The notes beneath the pieces are model-generated. The model saw nothing but the letters and a program-made list of their open reading frames with translations. It did no database searches and was not told the origin of the DNA. A stretch of DNA of 64,000 nucleotides, taken from positions 1 to 64,000 of the forward strand of contig CAXTAK010000009.1 of NCBI GenBank assembly GCA_964242735.1. Direction: 5' to 3'. The stretch is from CADCUY01 sp964242735 (GTDB taxonomy: Bacteria > Actinomycetota > Actinomycetes > Actinomycetales > Quadrisphaeraceae). The position numbers and the translations under genes are program-made. Numbering within the stretch: position 1 is the stretch's first letter; each line of letters begins with the position of its first letter. Positions 24,974 through 33,981 of the stretch are shown here, in pieces.

Positions 24974-26587
24974 GTGAGCGCGGTGCGCACGACCGGCACG
25001 ATCGACGGGACCGGCCGGGCGAGCGGGCCCGAGCCGGTGCTGGTCGACGTCCGGCACCTCAGCAAGACCTTCCCCGGCGTCCGTGCCCTCGACGACGTGT
25101 CGCTGAGCGTGTCGGCGGGGGAGGTGCTCGCCCTGCTGGGGCACAACGGCTCGGGCAAGTCCACCCTCATCAAGGTCCTCGCCGGCGTCTACCGCGCCGA
25201 CCCCGGGGGATCGATCACCTACCCCGGCGAGGTCGAGGGCGAGGGCGGCGGGCAGCGCGGTCAGCGGCGGCTGCACTTCATCCACCAGGACCTCGGCCTC
25301 ATCCCCACCCTGAGCACCCTGGAGAACCTCGACCTCAGCCACCCGCTCCGGGGCGCCTCGGTGTTCCCGCTGCGCCGGCGCCGAGAGCGTGACCGGGCGC
25401 TGGAGCTGATCGGCGCCTTCCGCGCCGACTTCGACGTCGACGTCCCCGTCGCGAACCTCACCCCCGCCGAGCGCACGGTCGTGGCGATCGTGCGGGCGCT
25501 CGACGGCTGGAGCAGCCCCCACAACGTGCTCGTCCTCGACGAGCCCACCGCCGCGCTGCACGGGGAGGAGGTCGACCTGCTCCTGGACGTCGTGCGCGGC
25601 GTCGCGGCCCGGGGCGCCGGCATCCTGTTCATCTCGCACCGCCTCGACGAGGTCGTGCGCCTCGCCGACCGCGTCGTGGTGCTGCGCGACGGCGCCCTGG
25701 TCGCCAGCAGGGCGCGGGGGGACTTCGACCACGACGCGCTGGTGACCCTGATCGCCGGGCGCGAGCTGGCGGAGGCGCACCCCGTGGAGCAGGCGAGGCA
25801 CGCGCAGGTGCGCCTGGACATCAAGGGCCTGGTCGCGCCGGGGCTGCGCGGGGTCGACCTGCAGCTGCACGCCGGGGAGGTGCTCGGGATCTGCGGGCTG
25901 GTGGGCTCGGGGATGGAGCAGCTCGCCAGCGTGGTCTTCGGCGCCCTGCCGCGCCACGGCGGTGAGGTCCTCGTCGACGGCGACGCGCTGCGCGGGGCCT
26001 CACCGTGCGAGGCCATCGCGGCCGGTGTGGGCTACGTGCCGGCCGACCGCCGTCGCCACGGCGCCGTGGTGACGATGACCGCCCGCGAGAACATCACCCT
26101 GCCCCGGCTGGAGACCCTGCGCCGCCTCGCCGCCCGCCTCGACGGCCGTGCCGAGCGCGGGGAGGCGCAGCACTGGCTGTCCGAGACCGAGGTGCGACCG
26201 GCCCTGCCCGAGCAGCAGTTCGCCCTGTTCAGCGGCGGCAACCAGCAGAAGATCGTGCTCGCCAAGTGGCTGCGCCTGGACCCGCGCGTGCTGCTGCTCC
26301 AGGAGCCGACCCAGGGCGTCGACGTCGGCGCCAAGGCCGGCATCTACGAGCTGCTGGCACGGGCCGCGGCCGGCGGTGCGGGGGTGCTGGTCGCCTCCTC
26401 CGACACCAAGGAGCTGGCCTCGATCTGCGACCGCGTCCTGGTCCTGAAGGAGGGGCGCGTCACCTCCGAGGTGCGGCGCCCGCACCTCACCGAAGGACGA
26501 CTGGTCCACGCCGTCCTCGCCGCGGCACCGCGCGGGTCCGACGCGGGCGCCGCACCGACCGCCGAGAACATGGGAGCCACCGCATGA
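24974..26587 (+). CDS. Sugar-type ABC importer ATPase (RbsA/MglA-like)
   Basis: 537-residue ATPase with two nucleotide-binding domains in tandem. Domain 1 has an intact Walker A (GHNGSGKST) and Walker B (VLVLDEPTAAL), with the signature region reading LTPAERTVV. Domain 2 has a degenerate P-loop (GLVGSGMEQ) but an intact LFSGGNQQK signature and LLLQEPTQGVD, the asymmetry normal for RbsA/MglA proteins. It lies 37 bp after the binding protein and overlaps the permease start by 4 bp. Confidence 0.93.
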   Translation: MSAVRTTGTIDGTGRASGPEPVLVDVRHLSKTFPGVRALDDVSLSVSAGEVLALLGHNGSGKSTLIKVLAGVYRADPGGSITYPGEVEGEGGGQRGQRRLHFIHQDLGLIPTLSTLENLDLSHPLRGASVFPLRRRRERDRALELIGAFRADFDVDVPVANLTPAERTVVAIVRALDGWSSPHNVLVLDEPTAALHGEEVDLLLDVVRGVAARGAGILFISHRLDEVVRLADRVVVLRDGALVASRARGDFDHDALVTLIAGRELAEAHPVEQARHAQVRLDIKGLVAPGLRGVDLQLHAGEVLGICGLVGSGMEQLASVVFGALPRHGGEVLVDGDALRGASPCEAIAAGVGYVPADRRRHGAVVTMTARENITLPRLETLRRLAARLDGRAERGEAQHWLSETEVRPALPEQQFALFSGGNQQKIVLAKWLRLDPRVLLLQEPTQGVDVGAKAGIYELLARAAAGGAGVLVASSDTKELASICDRVLVLKEGRVTSEVRRPHLTEGRLVHAVLAAAPRGSDAGAAPTAENMGATA

Positions 26588-27690
26588 GCCAGTCCCGACT
26601 CGCCGACCCGCACGCCAGCGCTGCGCCCGTCCCCGCGGGGCCGGCCCCACCGCACGGCGGCGGCGACGGCCCCGGGGGGCGCCCCCCGCTGGCGGGCACG
26701 CTCCGGCGCTGGCTGGGCTTCGGCAACATCAGCGCGCTGTACGTGTTCGTCATCCTCTTCATCGTCTTCGCCCTGTGGATCCCCGAGACCTTCCTGGTGT
26801 GGACGACGTGGAAGACGCTGCTGGACAACCAGGCCGTCACCGCCGTGGCCGCGCTGGCGCTGGTGCTGCCCCTGGCGGCCGGGGTGTTCAACCTCGCCAT
26901 CGGTCTGCAGGTCGGCACCGCGTCGATCCTGGTCGGCTGGCTGCTGGTCACCCGGGGATTCAGCATCCCTGTCGCCATCGCGGGGACGCTGCTCGCCGGC
27001 GTCGTCATCGGGCTGCTCAGCGGCCTGCTGATGGTCAGGGCGCGCATCGACTCCTTCATCGCCACCCTGGGGGTGAGCTCGCTGCTGGCCGCCCTGGTCA
27101 CCGGGATCTCCGGCGGGGAGCAGATCCTGGGCGTCCCCGACGCCTTCGCCGCGTTCGGCACCGGTGAGCTCTTCGGCATCACCTACCCGGTGCTGATCAT
27201 GCTCCTCGTCGCGGTGGCCCTGTGGTACGTGCTCGAGTGCACCGCGGTGGGTCGGCGGGTCTACGCCACCGGCGGCAACATCGAGGCGGCGCGCCTGGCC
27301 GGCGTGAGGACCTCCACCGTGATCGTCGTGACGCTGATGGCGTGCGGGCTGATCGCGGCCATCGGGGGGATGCTGGTCACGGCCCGCCTCGGCAACGCCG
27401 ACCCCACCATCGGTGCGGCCTACCTGCTGCCGGCCTTCACCGCGGCCTTCCTCGGGGCCACCCAGTTCAAGGGTGGCCGCTTCAACGTCTGGGGCACCGT
27501 GGTCTCGGTGTACGTCCTGGCCACCGGCGTCAAGGGCCTCCAGCTCGCCGGGGCCCCGGTGTGGATCCCCGACGCCTTCAACGGCGCGGCCCTGCTGATC
27601 GCCGTGGCGCTGGCGAAGTTCCAGGCAGATCCCGGCCGCACGTCCGCCCTGCGCCGCATCCTGCGCATGGACCGGGCAGGTGTGCGATGA
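26584..27690 (+). CDS. Sugar-type ABC importer permease (RbsC-like)
   Basis: 368-residue inner-membrane permease with about eight to ten membrane segments, beginning with ISALYVFVILFIVFALWIP and including the RbsC-type FNLAIGLQVGTASILVGWLL. The cytoplasmic coupling loop YATGGNIEAARLAGVRT is characteristic of this family. The first 40 residues are a Pro/Gly-rich cytoplasmic tail. It overlaps the ATPase and the following cupin by 4 bp each. Confidence 0.92.
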   Translation: MSQSRLADPHASAAPVPAGPAPPHGGGDGPGGRPPLAGTLRRWLGFGNISALYVFVILFIVFALWIPETFLVWTTWKTLLDNQAVTAVAALALVLPLAAGVFNLAIGLQVGTASILVGWLLVTRGFSIPVAIAGTLLAGVVIGLLSGLLMVRARIDSFIATLGVSSLLAALVTGISGGEQILGVPDAFAAFGTGELFGITYPVLIMLLVAVALWYVLECTAVGRRVYATGGNIEAARLAGVRTSTVIVVTLMACGLIAAIGGMLVTARLGNADPTIGAAYLLPAFTAAFLGATQFKGGRFNVWGTVVSVYVLATGVKGLQLAGAPVWIPDAFNGAALLIAVALAKFQADPGRTSALRRILRMDRAGVR

Positions 27691-28271
27691 GCCTCGACGC
27701 TCCCGGCGCCGACACCCGCACCGGCCCCCCTGCAGGCGCCGGTCAGCGGCAGGGGCTCATGCTCGAGCCGGGTGCAGGGCGCCTCATCGCGGGAGGCAGC
27801 ATCCACGCCACCTTGAAGGTGGCCGGCGGCGCCGGTGGCCACGGCGCCCTCACGTCCACCTTCGAGGTCGTCGTGGCTCCCGGCTTCGACGTCGGGGCGC
27901 ACGTGCACAGCGTGGGGGAGGAGCTGTTCTACGTCGTGGAGGGCGAGCTCGACATCCTGGCCTTCGAGCCGGTGGACCGCAGGGTCGGCGACTGGCACGA
28001 GTGGAGGTCCTCCTCGGGCCAGCGCGTGCTGCACGGCGGCCCCGGCGCGCTGCTGTTCGTCCCCGCAGGCGTCCCGCACGCCTTCTCCAACTCCACCGAC
28101 ACCCCGGCGACGATGCTCTTCCAGTCGGCGCCGTCGGGCCACGAGGACTACTTCGAGGAGCTCGTGGTGCTGCTGACCTCCACCGAGGGCCCCCCGAGCC
28201 CCGACGCCGTGGCGCAGCTGCGGCGGCGCCACGACATCGAGCAGCTCACCGGGCTGCGCCGCCGTGGCTGA
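27687..28271 (+). CDS. Cupin domain protein
   Basis: 194-residue single cupin. Motif 1 is GAHVHSVGEELFYVVEGEL (His, His, Glu metal ligands) and motif 2 is LFVPAGVPHAFSNST. The C-terminal 30 residues are helical and charged. No catalytic specificity can be assigned; many cupins in aromatic clusters are dioxygenases or isomerase-like. It overlaps the permease by 4 bp and is followed by the flavin hydroxylase after 37 bp, so it is part of the same operon. Confidence 0.82.
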   Translation: MSLDAPGADTRTGPPAGAGQRQGLMLEPGAGRLIAGGSIHATLKVAGGAGGHGALTSTFEVVVAPGFDVGAHVHSVGEELFYVVEGELDILAFEPVDRRVGDWHEWRSSSGQRVLHGGPGALLFVPAGVPHAFSNSTDTPATMLFQSAPSGHEDYFEELVVLLTSTEGPPSPDAVAQLRRRHDIEQLTGLRRRG

Positions 28272-28308
28272 GCCCCCCCGCCGCGCCGTCCCAGACCAGG
28301 AGTCCCCC

Positions 28309-29907
28309 GTGACCAGCTCACCCGAAGCCCACGCCGACGTCGCCGTGGTCGGCTACGGCCCCGCCGGGATGTCCATGGCGGCGCTGCTCGCCGGGGCGGG
28401 GCACAGCGTCGTCGTCCTGGAGCGCTACGAGGGCCTGTACAACCTGCCGCGGGCGGCGATCTTCGACGACGAGACGATGCGCACGCTCGACAAGCTGGGC
28501 ATCGCCGAGGACCTGCTGCCCGCGCTGCACGTGCAGCGCTCGTACGAGTGGCGCAACGGCAGGGGCGACCTGCTCCTGGAGCACTCCTTCGCGGAGGTGG
28601 GCCGCAGCGGGTGGGCGGAGTGGTACATGATGTACCAGCCCGAGCTCGAGGACGCGCTGGACGCCGTGTGCCGCTCCTCCCCCCTGGTGCAGGTGCGCTA
28701 CGGCTCCCGCGTGGTGGGCGTGACGCAGGACGAGCTGGGCGTCGACCTCGCCCTGTCCGGCGCCGACGGCTCACCGTCCACCGTCAGGGCCGGCTGGGTG
28801 GTCGCCTGCGACGGGGGCAACAGCACGACCCGCCGGCTCCTGGGCATCGCTCAGGACGACTACGGCTTCTCCGAGCCGTGGATGGTCTGCGACTTCGCCT
28901 TCCGCCGCCCCGTGCAGGTGCCCGCCGCGCTGCAGGTCGGCGACCCGGCGCAGCCCATGTCGGTCATCTCCCTCGGCCCGCGCCACCACCGGTTCAGCTT
29001 CATGCTCGACTCCGAGGAGGAGTTCGAGGCGCAGAGCGACCCCGACCTCGTGTGGGCGCGCGTGGCGCAGCACCTGACCCCCGACGACGCCGACCTCATC
29101 CGCACGGCGACCTACACCTTCCAGTCCCGGGTCGCGGAGCAGTGGCGGGCGGGGCGGGTGCTCCTGGCCGGTGACGCCGCCCACCAGATGCCGCCGTTCC
29201 TCGGGCAGGGCATGTGCTCGGGCATCCGCGACGCGCAGAACCTGGCGTTCAAGCTGGACCTGCTGCTCACCGGGCGGGCCACGGGGGACCTCCTCGACAC
29301 CTACCAGGTCGAGCGCGAGCCGCACGTGCGCGCCGTGGTGGAGAAGGCCATCGAGCTCGGGCGCATCCAGGCCCTGCGCGACCCCGTGGCCGCCGCCGAG
29401 CGCGACCAGCGCCTGCTCGCGCAGCGTGCGGCGCACCAGGCGCCGCAGGAGATGCGCTTCCCGGGGCTCGTCGACGGCATGCTGGCCAGGGGCTCCGCCC
29501 CCGGCCGCGGTGAGCTGTTCCTCCAGGCCGACGTCGCCGACGCCACGCGCAGCGGCCGCTTCGACGAGGTGGTCGGCCGGGGCTTCGTGCTGCTGCTCAC
29601 CGCTGAGCGCCACCGCGACATCGCCTCCGCCGGTCTGCTCCCGGCCCTCGCCGCCGCGGGTGTCCTGGTGGTCGGCGTGGCCGCGGAGGCTGCCGCGCCG
29701 GGCCGGCCCGGGGTCGTGCACGACGTGGACGGCGCCTACTCCCGGTGGATGGGCGAGCGCGGCTGCACGGCCGTGGCCGTGCGGCCCGACTTCTACGTCT
29801 ACGGGTGCGCCGACGGCCAGGCGGAGGTCCACGACCTGGTCGACGTCCTCCTCGCCGACCTGGGCGCGGCCTCGCGGCCGTCGCTGCGGACCGCCGCTGC
29901 CGGGTGA
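28309..29907 (+). CDS. MhpA-type FAD-dependent hydroxylase (candidate resorcinol hydroxylase)
   Basis: 532-residue class A flavin monooxygenase with a C-terminal thioredoxin-like domain, as in 3-(3-hydroxyphenyl)propionate and resorcinol hydroxylases. FAD motif VAVVGYGPAGMSMAALLAGA, DG motif VVACDGGNSTTRRLLG, GD motif GRVLLAGDAAHQMPPFLGQG. In the proposed pathway it would oxidise resorcinol to hydroxyquinol. The GTG at 28309 is chosen because AGGAG lies 6-9 nt upstream; an in-frame start at 28264 overlaps the cupin gene. Last gene of the transporter operon. Confidence 0.87.
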   Translation: MTSSPEAHADVAVVGYGPAGMSMAALLAGAGHSVVVLERYEGLYNLPRAAIFDDETMRTLDKLGIAEDLLPALHVQRSYEWRNGRGDLLLEHSFAEVGRSGWAEWYMMYQPELEDALDAVCRSSPLVQVRYGSRVVGVTQDELGVDLALSGADGSPSTVRAGWVVACDGGNSTTRRLLGIAQDDYGFSEPWMVCDFAFRRPVQVPAALQVGDPAQPMSVISLGPRHHRFSFMLDSEEEFEAQSDPDLVWARVAQHLTPDDADLIRTATYTFQSRVAEQWRAGRVLLAGDAAHQMPPFLGQGMCSGIRDAQNLAFKLDLLLTGRATGDLLDTYQVEREPHVRAVVEKAIELGRIQALRDPVAAAERDQRLLAQRAAHQAPQEMRFPGLVDGMLARGSAPGRGELFLQADVADATRSGRFDEVVGRGFVLLLTAERHRDIASAGLLPALAAAGVLVVGVAAEAAAPGRPGVVHDVDGAYSRWMGERGCTAVAVRPDFYVYGCADGQAEVHDLVDVLLADLGAASRPSLRTAAAG

Positions 29908-29938
29908 GCGCGGCGGCCAGCACGCCGCGGCCGCCGCC

Positions 29939-29950
29939 TAGGATCGGGTG
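29939..29950 (+). promoter_or_regulatory. -10 box of a leaderless promoter (IclR gene)
   Basis: TAGGAT (29939-29944) followed by 6 nt and GTG at 29951. It indicates that the regulator has its own promoter after the hydroxylase gene. Confidence 0.45.
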
Positions 29951-30823
29951 GTGTCCGCCGACCTCCGCTCCGACGACGCGCCCGCGGACGCCGACGACGC
30001 GCCCGCGGACGCCGACGACGGCGCCCTGGCAGCCGGCAAGGGTGCGAGGGGCGCCCTGCGCCAGGGCATCCAGTCCGTGGAGATCGCGATGCTCGTGCTG
30101 CGGGCCCTGGAGGACGGGGGAGGGGCGATGAGCCTCACCCAGGTCAGCGGCGACAGCGGGCTGCAGCCGAGCAAGGCGCACCGCTACCTCGTGAGCCTGG
30201 TGCGCACGGGCCTGGCCTCGCAGTCGCCGACGTCCGGCCTGTACGACCTCGGGCCGGCTGCGCGCCGCCTGGGCGCGGAGGCGCTGCGGCGCATGGACGA
30301 GGTCGGTCTGACCTCCCAGCTGCTGCCGGGCCTGCGCGACCGCACGAGGCACGCGGTGAACCTGTCGGTGTGGGGCGACAACGGTCCGGTCATCGTGCGC
30401 TGGGAGTACGGCTCGTTCGCCCTCCCGGTGACCGTGCGCGTCGGGGCCACCCTGCCGCTGCTGGCATCCTCCGCCGGCCGGGTCTTCCTGGCCCACCTGC
30501 CCGCCTCGCTCACGGGCCCGGTGGTGAAGGCGCAGCAGTCACGGGACGCCGACATCCGCATGAGCGACGAGCAGGTGCAGCGCATCAAGGACGAGACCTT
30601 GCACGCGGGCTTCGCCTTCACCTCCGGCGCGATCCTGCCGGGGGTGTCCTCGGTCGCCGCACCGGTCTTCACCGCCGCCGACGTCCTCCCCCTGGTGGTC
30701 ACGGTCACGCTGCCGACGGTGCAGGCGACGGCGTCCGCGGTGAGGGCGAGCACCGCGAGCCTGCTCGCGGCCACGGCGGCGATGTCGGCCGAGCTGGGGC
30801 AGGGGCCCGACCGCGACGCCTGA
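29951..30823 (+). CDS. IclR-family transcriptional regulator
   Basis: 290-residue regulator. The winged helix-turn-helix spans about residues 40-100 (SVEIAMLVLRALEDG through LQPSKAHRYLVSLVRTGL), followed by an IclR effector domain (HAVNLSVWGDNGPVIVRWEY, ASSAGRVFLAHLP, AAPVFTAADVLPLVVTV). An acidic N-terminal tail has the repeat DDAPADA twice, coded by a perfect direct repeat. It sits inside the island next to operator B and is the best candidate to control all four shared operators. IclR proteins can activate or repress, and the sequence does not say which. Confidence 0.9.
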   Translation: MSADLRSDDAPADADDAPADADDGALAAGKGARGALRQGIQSVEIAMLVLRALEDGGGAMSLTQVSGDSGLQPSKAHRYLVSLVRTGLASQSPTSGLYDLGPAARRLGAEALRRMDEVGLTSQLLPGLRDRTRHAVNLSVWGDNGPVIVRWEYGSFALPVTVRVGATLPLLASSAGRVFLAHLPASLTGPVVKAQQSRDADIRMSDEQVQRIKDETLHAGFAFTSGAILPGVSSVAAPVFTAADVLPLVVTVTLPTVQATASAVRASTASLLAATAAMSAELGQGPDRDA

Positions 30824-30829
30824 GGAGCC

Positions 30830-30894
30830 TTGACGCACGGGGCTACCACGCTCCACCATCGGTGAACGTGGTACGCATCAGTGAACTCACTGAT
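30830..30894 (+). promoter_or_regulatory. Promoter/operator B with perfect palindrome
   Basis: TTGACG (30830-30835), an 18-nt spacer and CACCAT (30854-30859), overlapping CATCGGTGAA. Downstream lies the perfect inverted repeat ATCAGTGA-AC-TCACTGAT (30877-30894). It serves the zinc-type dehydrogenase. The half-site ATCAGTGA also occurs in operator A. Confidence 0.65.
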
Positions 30895-30917
30895 TCTCCC
30901 GACGAGAGGACCCCCCG

Positions 30918-32069
30918 ATGCCGGTGACCCAGGCTGCTCCCGCGACGAACAGGAGTGCCCCGGCCGCGGACACCGGCGGCTGGCCCGCCGTCGTGCCACC
31001 CGGCGACACCATGCACGCCGTGGTGATCCACGAGTTCGGCGGCCCCGAGGTGCTCACCCACGAGAGGGTGCCCACCCCCGCGCCCGGACCCGGTGAGGTG
31101 CTGATGCAGGTGGCCGCCGTCAGCGTCGGCCGCTTCCTCGACGTCGCTGCGCGTGCTGGTCACCACCCCTACCAGGGGTACGTCTTCCCGCACACCTTCG
31201 GCGCCGAGCACGCCGGCGTGGTGGCCGCGGTCGGGCCCGACGTCGACGCGGCGCTCGTGGGCCGGCGCGCGGCGGGCTTCCCCAACGTCACCGACGGCAC
31301 CTGCGAGCAGTGCCTGCGCGGCTACGACGAGCTGTGCACCTCGCTGCAGCTGCTCGGGATGCACCGCTCCGGCGCGTACGCCCAGTACGTCGCGCTGCCG
31401 GCGCGGAACCTGCACCCGGTGCCCGACGACATCACGGCCGAGCAGGTGGCGGGACTGGCGCTGGCCGGCCCGCTCGCCATGAACCAGCTGCGCCGGGCCG
31501 GCTTCACCGCCGGGCAGTGGGTGCTGGTGCAGGGCGGTGCCGGGGCGCTCGGGTCGATCACGGCCGGCCTGGCGCTGCACCTGGGCGGTCGGGTGATAGC
31601 CACCTCGCGCAGCGCCGAGAAGCGCCGGGCGCTGCTCGACCTCGGGGTCGACGCGGCCCTGGACGCAAGCGCGGAGGACTTCGTGGACCAGGTCCTGCAG
31701 CTGACCGGCGGCCGGGGTGCCGACGTCGTGATCGACAACCTCGGGCAGCGGGAGATCTGGGTCAGGTCTCAAGCATGCACCGCCACAGGCGCCACCATCG
31801 TGAGCTCCGGCGCCTTCCTGGGACACGATGTGCCCGTGGACCTGCGCGAGCTGTACATCCGCGGGCAGCGCATCGTCGGGGTGCGCACGGGCAACGCCGC
31901 GAGCGTCACCGCCCTCTGGGCGGAAGTCGACCGAGGGTTCCGCCCCGTCATGGGCACGGCGTTCCAGCTGGAGGACGCTGAGCAGGCGCACCGCATGCTC
32001 GAGGACGACGCGAACGTCGGCCGCGTCGTCCTCCTCGTGGACCATCCCGCCGCCGCGCCGCGGCCATGA
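30918..32069 (+). CDS. Zinc-type medium-chain dehydrogenase / quinone oxidoreductase
   Basis: 383-residue MDR-family NAD(P)-dependent oxidoreductase. FPHTFGAEHAGVVAAVG is the GHE-like metal region, CEQCLRGYDELC retains only part of the structural-zinc cysteines, and VLVQGGAGALGSITAGLAL is the nucleotide motif. The substrate is unknown, possibly a quinone or an aldehyde arising in the aromatic pathway. The leader GAGGACCCCCCG before ATG resembles that before the CoA-transferase gene. Expressed from operator B as a single gene. Confidence 0.85.
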   Translation: MPVTQAAPATNRSAPAADTGGWPAVVPPGDTMHAVVIHEFGGPEVLTHERVPTPAPGPGEVLMQVAAVSVGRFLDVAARAGHHPYQGYVFPHTFGAEHAGVVAAVGPDVDAALVGRRAAGFPNVTDGTCEQCLRGYDELCTSLQLLGMHRSGAYAQYVALPARNLHPVPDDITAEQVAGLALAGPLAMNQLRRAGFTAGQWVLVQGGAGALGSITAGLALHLGGRVIATSRSAEKRRALLDLGVDAALDASAEDFVDQVLQLTGGRGADVVIDNLGQREIWVRSQACTATGATIVSSGAFLGHDVPVDLRELYIRGQRIVGVRTGNAASVTALWAEVDRGFRPVMGTAFQLEDAEQAHRMLEDDANVGRVVLLVDHPAAAPRP

Positions 32070-32449
32070 GCTCGGACGGAGCAGGCGCTGGAGGACTTCG
32101 CCGTGCGCCGCGGCGGCGAGCCGCCATCGCCGCTGCAGGGCGTGACGAACGAGCTGCTGATGATCATTCCGCCTGTCCGCGAGTGGCCGGGTGGCCTGAT
32201 CATCGTCGCGACCAGCTCCTCCGCGCCATCGACGGCGTCCTGGAGCCGACGATCTAGGAGGATCTCGAGGCCGTCGCCACCACCCGCGCCACGGTCTCCG
32301 CCGCGACCGCCGCGGAACACCCCGAGGACATCGCCACGCTCGCGCGCCTCTGACGTGACGCCGACCCCCCGGGGGGGTGACGGCACCGGTGAGCCGGTCG
32401 CGGGGAGCCCGCCGACGTACCACGGTGACCCCGCTCCCGCAGCACCGGC
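32070..32449. other. Intergenic stretch with a decayed coding fragment
   Basis: 380 bp without an intact gene. On the plus strand a frame reading QLLRAIDGVLEPTI, a TAG, then EDLEAVATTRATVSAATAAE and on to a TGA near 32353 looks like the end of a protein interrupted by one stop codon. I do not recognise the family. The rest shows nothing clear. Confidence 0.3.
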
Positions 32450-33967
32450 TCACTGCCCACCGCGCGCCTCGAGGAAGGCGTACACCTCGGCGTCGTCGAC
32501 GCCGGGGAAGTCCCCCCGGGGGAGGGGGGAGAGGACGTGGGCGTGCAGGTGCGCGCTCGGCCAGGCCCGCGGGCGCCACCGCTCGGCGAGCCCGGCGGGC
32601 GGGCGGCGGCAGCAGCCCTCATCGGGGCAGCGGGAGGCGGCCCGCGCGGTGGTGTCACGGCCACGGAACCACTTCGCCTGCGCGAACGGGACCCCGATGG
32701 TGATCGAGAAGGCGCCGGTCGGACCGCCGGCGCTGATGGTGCCGGTACCGGTCTGGGTCGAGCACCAGTAGGTGCCGGCGGGGGTGTCGATGAACTGGTG
32801 GTTCTCGGTGGTCCGTGACTGGGTGGTGAACACCGCGCGCGCCTGCCAGCGCCGGCACACCGGCTGGCCCTCGATGGCTCCGGTGTCGTCGTGGGGCAGG
32901 GGCACCCCGTCGTTCTCGTACCCGCGGTACAGCGCCCCGTCGTCGCCCGTGCGCAGGAAGTGCAGCCGGATGCCGAGCTCGGTGGTGGCCAGGTTGGTGA
33001 GGCGGTGCGCAGCGGCTTCGTGGGTGACCCCGAAGGCGTCGCGGAAGTCCTCCACGGCCAGGTCACGGGCGGTCTTGGCGGCGGAGAGGTGCTCCACGGC
33101 GGCGGCGGCGGGCATCAGACAGGCGGCGGCGAAGTAGTTGATCTCCAGGCGCTGGCGCAGGAAGTCGGCGTAGTCGACCGGGTGCTCGTGGCCCAGGACC
33201 CGGTGAGCGAGGGCCTGCAGGGCCAGGGAGCGCAGCCCGTGGCCGCCGGGGATCGAGGCCGGCGGCAGGTAGATGCGACCCCCGGCCAGGTCGGTCACGG
33301 AGCGGGTCGAGTGCGGCAGGTCGTCGACGTGGACGATGCTGAAGCCGAGGTCGGCGGCGATGCGCGCCACCGCCCGGTGGGTCAACGCCCCGCCGGAGTA
33401 CCCCGCGGACCTGACGGCGTCCTCGGCCAGGGCCTCCAGCTCCGGGAGGTGGTTGTCGTGGGACTGCATCAGCAGCCGCAGCTCGGTGTTGGCCCGCCGA
33501 GCCTCCTCGGGAGTGCTCGACGAGGCGCGGTCGCGGCGGGCCAGCTCGGCGTGCAGGGCGACGAGGGACTCCAGGGCCTCGATCGGCATCCGCCGGCCCG
33601 GGCGCACCGGGACCAGGCCGAGGGCCCCGAAGCCAGGACGGCGCTGCGCCTGGTCGAGCGCGATCTCCAGCGCCGCGCGGCGAGAGGGCGGCGGCTCGGC
33701 GCTCAGCAGTTCCGCCAGGGGCACCGACAACGCACCGGCCAATGCCTGCAGCAGCGACAGGCGCGGCTCGCGGCGCCCGTTCTCGACCAACGACAGGTGG
33801 CTGGCCGTGGTCCCGGTCTGCTCGCCGAGGGCCGCCAGGGTCAGCCCACGGGTCGTGCGGAAGTGCCGGACGCGCCGCCCGACGGTGATCAGGTCACCGG
33901 ACGGTGGCGCGACCGCGGCAGCGGCGGGTGAGGCGCCGTCGAGTGCAGCGACGCGGACACGACCCAT
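32450..33967 (-). CDS. RamB-like XRE/ImmA-IrrE transcriptional regulator
   Basis: 505-residue regulator. An XRE helix-turn-helix (RVRHFRTTRGLTLAALGEQT...HLSLVENGRREPRLSL) lies at about residues 25-80. A degenerate metallopeptidase-like middle region follows, then a C-terminal ScfR-type domain rich in Cys (CRRWQARAVF, CSTQTGTG, CPDEGCC). This architecture matches RamB/short-chain acyl-CoA regulators of acetate and gluconeogenic metabolism. It is divergent from PEP carboxykinase, which RamB-type proteins are known to influence in corynebacteria. The ATG at 33967 is preferred; a TTG at 33985 lies inside the palindrome. Confidence 0.85.
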   Translation of the reverse strand: MGRVRVAALDGASPAAAAVAPPSGDLITVGRRVRHFRTTRGLTLAALGEQTGTTASHLSLVENGRREPRLSLLQALAGALSVPLAELLSAEPPPSRRAALEIALDQAQRRPGFGALGLVPVRPGRRMPIEALESLVALHAELARRDRASSSTPEEARRANTELRLLMQSHDNHLPELEALAEDAVRSAGYSGGALTHRAVARIAADLGFSIVHVDDLPHSTRSVTDLAGGRIYLPPASIPGGHGLRSLALQALAHRVLGHEHPVDYADFLRQRLEINYFAAACLMPAAAAVEHLSAAKTARDLAVEDFRDAFGVTHEAAAHRLTNLATTELGIRLHFLRTGDDGALYRGYENDGVPLPHDDTGAIEGQPVCRRWQARAVFTTQSRTTENHQFIDTPAGTYWCSTQTGTGTISAGGPTGAFSITIGVPFAQAKWFRGRDTTARAASRCPDEGCCRRPPAGLAERWRPRAWPSAHLHAHVLSPLPRGDFPGVDDAEVYAFLEARGGQ

Positions 33968-33981
33968 GATGTGACTGTAAG

